In this document: positions 5,879 through 7,531 of the stretch, in pieces
How positions within the stretch are numbered: the first letter of the stretch is position 1
Layout of the letters: each line of letters starts with the position of its first letter
Source of the DNA: Aquificaceae bacterium
GTDB lineage: Bacteria > Aquificota > Aquificia > Aquificales > Aquificaceae
DNA length: 7,531 bases
Direction: 5' to 3'
NCBI GenBank assembly: GCA_015487835.1
Contig: WFOY01000224.1
Coordinates: 1 to 7,531 of the forward strand
Notes under the pieces: model-generated
Database searches by the model: none
Told to the model about the DNA's origin: nothing
What the model saw: the letters and a program-made list of their open reading frames with translations, nothing else
Program-made: the position numbers and the translations under genes

Positions 5879-6748
5879 ATGAAAACCCTGTACTTACTCG
5901 ACGCCTCCTCTTTCATATACAGAAGCTACTTCGCCCTCCCGCCCCTCTCCACCAAGGAGGGTTTTCCCACCGGTGCGATCTACGGCTTCCTTAGGATGAT
6001 CCTCGCGATCATGAAGTCCGAGAGGCCTGAGTACTTAGCTGTGGTCTTCGACTTCCCCGCACCCACCAGGAGGGAGGAGGTCTTCAAGGAGTACAAGGCC
6101 GGCAGGCCCGCCATGCCCGATCCCCTCAAGGTTCAGATACCGGTAATAAAGAAGCTGCTCAAGCTGATGGGTATACCTATCCTTGAGAAGAAAGGTTACG
6201 AGGCGGACGACCTCATAGCGGTCCTGGCGAGAAGGTTCTCGGAGAGGGGCTTTAGGGTAAAGATATACACACCCGACAAGGATATGCTTCAGGTCGTAAG
6301 TGACAAGGTAACTGTAGTAAACCCCGTAAACTGGGAGGTGTTCGACCCGGATAAGGTGAGGAGGAAGTTCGGAGTCCCCCCTGAGAAGATCCCCGACTAC
6401 CTCGCCCTCGTTGGGGACAAGGTGGACAACATAGAGGGTGTAAAGGGCATAGGACCCAAGACAGCCATGGACGTGATCCAGAGGTTCGGAGGCGTGGAGG
6501 GTATCTTAGAAAGGTGGGAGGAGTTTAAGAAACTCTATCCTGAAGCGGACAGGGACAAGCTAAAACTTTCCTACACGCTCGTAAAACCGATGACCGATGC
6601 GGATATAGATCTCGGCGACGAAGATCTCAAGATATCTAAGCCTGACACGGAGAAGATCAGAGCAGAACTCCAGAACCTTGAGATGAAAAGTTTGATCAAA
6701 GATATAGAAAACCTTTCAAGAACTGTCAATCAGGGTTCTCTCTTCTAA
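5879..6748 (+). CDS. Stand-alone 5'-3' exonuclease (PolA-type flap nuclease)
   Basis: This 289-aa protein equals the N-terminal 5' nuclease domain of DNA polymerase I without any polymerase part. It should remove RNA primers and 5' flaps during Okazaki-fragment maturation and repair. Metal-binding acidic residues are all present: D8 in LLDASS, D58 in VVFDFP, E108, D110 and D111 in GYEADD, D133 and D135 in TPDKDM, and D180 and D183 in VGDKVDN. The helix-hairpin-helix/H3TH region follows as GVKGIGPKTA (187-196). KEYKAGRP (70-77) is the family arch-region motif. The ATG at 5879 is chosen because D8 must be near the N-terminus; no Shine-Dalgarno sequence precedes it. The last five residues are QGSLF, resembling the bacterial sliding-clamp-binding pentapeptide (QLSLF type). 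Stand-alone forms occur in Aquificota, whose PolA lacks this domain, and in some other bacteria as a second copy. Its 3' end overlaps the convergent flagellar gene by 4 bp. Confidence 0.94.
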   Translation: MKTLYLLDASSFIYRSYFALPPLSTKEGFPTGAIYGFLRMILAIMKSERPEYLAVVFDFPAPTRREEVFKEYKAGRPAMPDPLKVQIPVIKKLLKLMGIPILEKKGYEADDLIAVLARRFSERGFRVKIYTPDKDMLQVVSDKVTVVNPVNWEVFDPDKVRRKFGVPPEKIPDYLALVGDKVDNIEGVKGIGPKTAMDVIQRFGGVEGILERWEEFKKLYPEADRDKLKLSYTLVKPMTDADIDLGDEDLKISKPDTEKIRAELQNLEMKSLIKDIENLSRTVNQGSLF

Positions 6749-7473
6749 CGTAAGACGTTGTTCACCTTCTCCTGGACCTCGTCTACTGCCTGGATCAACC
6801 TGGCGTAGACCTCATGGGCTCTGGACGTCTCTATTATCCTAACCATCTCCAGGACACCGTTTACGTTGGACATCTCCACAAAGCCCTGCCTTATCCTGAA
6901 ATCCTCCGCGGGAACCGGGGTTCCCGTAAACAGGTCGAAGCCTACCTTCTCAGGGTTCTGGAGATCCCACACCCCAATCGTTGCGATCTGGTCACCTTCT
7001 ATGTACACGTTGCCCTCAGGGTCCACGGTAACGGTCCCTCCCTCTACCTGGATCTCCCTCATGTCCCTGTCCAAAACCCTGTAGCCTTCCTCAGTCACGA
7101 GGAAGCCATCCTTATCTACGGTGAAGTTTCCCTTCCTCGTAAACCTAACACCCTCCTGGGTCCGAACGGCGAAGAACCCCTTGCCTTCTATAGCCAAGTC
7201 CAGGGGGTTGTCCGTCTGTCTGAGAGGCCCCTGGGAAAGATCCGTAAAGACCGATCCTACCACGGGATAAACGAAGTTGTTGGAAGGTTCCTCCGGGTTT
7301 TCGGTAGGCCTCTTGGTTCCCATGTCCGTATACCAGGCGGAGGCAAGGACAAGGTCCCTCTTGAAGGAGGGAGTGTCTAAGTTGGCTAAGTTGTTGGTGA
7401 TCACACCCAGCTTCCTCTCCTGGAGAAGCATGCCACTGGCCAGGATAAAGAGGGGCTGGTAGTCCAGGGCCAT
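6745..7473 (-). CDS. flgF: Flagellar basal-body rod protein, probably FlgF
   Basis: This 242-aa protein is a FlgF/FlgG-family component of the flagellar rod, exported by the flagellar type III system and assembled in the periplasm. The N-terminal rod signature is ITNNLANLDTPSFKRD (25-40). The central family motif is QGPLRQTDNPLDLAIEGKGFF (81-101). The C-terminal helix that packs with neighbouring rod subunits starts at QGFVEMSNVNGV (196-207) and runs to the end. Length and the C-terminus (EMVRIIETSRAHEVY, 209-223) fit FlgF better than FlgG, which is usually about 260 aa with a different C-terminal helix; FlgG is the main alternative. There is no cleavable signal, as expected for type III export. 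The ATG at 7473 has only AAAGG directly against it; an in-frame TGA at 7497..7495 limits extension. No flagellar neighbour is complete in the window. Confidence 0.82.
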   Translation of the reverse strand: MALDYQPLFILASGMLLQERKLGVITNNLANLDTPSFKRDLVLASAWYTDMGTKRPTENPEEPSNNFVYPVVGSVFTDLSQGPLRQTDNPLDLAIEGKGFFAVRTQEGVRFTRKGNFTVDKDGFLVTEEGYRVLDRDMREIQVEGGTVTVDPEGNVYIEGDQIATIGVWDLQNPEKVGFDLFTGTPVPAEDFRIRQGFVEMSNVNGVLEMVRIIETSRAHEVYARLIQAVDEVQEKVNNVLR

Positions 7474-7477
7474 ACCT

Positions 7478-7509
7478 TTTATATCGGTAACTTCTCAGAG
7501 AGTTATATC
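7478..7509 (-). promoter_or_regulatory. Candidate promoter of the rod-protein gene (sigma-28-like or sigma-70-like)
   Basis: Just before flgF the minus strand reads ACCGATAT and then AAAAGGT and the ATG. ACCGATAT matches the sigma-28 (FliA) -10 consensus GCCGATAA at six of eight positions, and a TATA lies 15 nt upstream, compared with the consensus TAAA at the same spacing. Alternatively TATAAA at 7483..7478 could be a sigma-70 -10. Either would start transcription at or within a few bases of the ATG. If the gene is simply within an operon, this may be chance. Confidence 0.3.
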
Positions 7510-7531
7510 TACCCTCTGCCCTCCCTTCATG
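7495..7531 (-). CDS. Possible C-terminal end of an upstream minus-strand gene (partial)
   Basis: On the minus strand from the right edge one frame reads MKGGQRVDITL and then TGA at 7497..7495, 21 nt before the flgF start and in the same frame as flgF. Codons (AGG, ATA, CTC, GGA) look like those of the neighbours. It could be the last residues of another flagellar gene transcribed with flgF, but eleven codons are too few to identify or prove it. Another frame through this segment is also open for a short distance. Confidence 0.25.
   Translation of the reverse strand, partial: MKGGQRVDITL

Noticed and set aside
5266..5882. Two long plus-strand open frames (181 and 166 codons) opposite the transporter gene
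   Set aside because: They mirror the hydrophobic-codon pattern of the transporter, overlap each other in different frames, and the second is rich in Tyr, Gln and His in a way unlike real proteins here.
6747..6759. Small inverted repeat AACGT-AAG-ACGTT at the exonuclease/flgF junction, as a possible bidirectional terminator
   Set aside because: The stem is only 5 bp with a 3-nt loop, is low in GC and lacks a following T run on either strand, so it does not fit an intrinsic terminator.
6814..7380. 188-codon plus-strand open frame opposite flgF
   Set aside because: It lies entirely antisense to a well-supported flagellar gene and shows no domain or ribosome binding site.
1..7531. tRNA, rRNA, riboswitch, CRISPR array, insertion sequence or attachment site
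   Set aside because: Non-coding space totals only about 150 bp in gaps of under 80 bp, and no cloverleaf, direct-repeat array, terminal inverted repeat or transposase-like protein was seen.

Overview
The window is almost wholly coding. Base composition by eye is near 50% GC or slightly above. Arg is encoded very largely by AGG/AGA, Ile often by ATA, and the proteins are rich in Glu, Lys, Arg and Val. This suggests a thermophilic bacterium. A stand-alone PolA-type 5' nuclease is typical of Aquificota, whose DNA polymerase I lacks that domain, but it also occurs elsewhere, so the assignment to Aquificota or another deep thermophilic lineage is an inference. The flagellar gene at the right end implies a motile cell.

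Layout: (1) Positions 1-2580, minus strand, hold a packed four-gene unit. In transcription order it contains a 303-aa protein of unknown function, a 68-aa helical protein of unknown function, an HD-domain phosphohydrolase of the dGTPase-like COG1078 type, and the membrane N-terminus of a TgpA-like transglutaminase protein that runs off the left edge. Neighbouring genes overlap (88 bp and 22 bp) or lie 1 bp apart. (2) Positions 2581-2658 are a short divergent promoter region. (3) Positions 2659-3989, plus strand, hold hfq and hflX joined by an ATGA overlap. (4) Positions 3978-5861, minus strand, encode an SLC13-type membrane transporter with two RCK_C-like regulatory domains; its 3' end overlaps that of hflX by 12 bp. 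(5) Positions 5862-5878 are a 17-bp divergent intergenic gap with a perfectly palindromic ATTATAAT. (6) Positions 5879-6748, plus strand, encode the 5'-3' exonuclease. (7) Positions 6745-7473, minus strand, encode a flagellar rod protein, probably FlgF, whose 3' end overlaps the exonuclease by 4 bp. A few bases of an upstream minus-strand gene may follow at the right edge.

How they fit together: hfq-hflX is a conserved RNA and ribosome-stress pair, here without miaA. The HD enzyme probably acts on nucleotides. The roles of the two unknown proteins translated ahead of it are open. The exonuclease supplies Okazaki-fragment processing and ends in what looks like a sliding-clamp-binding pentapeptide. 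No mobile element, CRISPR, tRNA or rRNA was seen. The least ordinary signals are the apparent leaderless starts and symmetric -10 elements in the divergent gaps, the convergent genes that overlap at their stops, the unusual Hfq RNA-binding surfaces, the 88-bp overlap of the two unknown genes, and the clamp motif. I did not find a clearly new multi-gene system.
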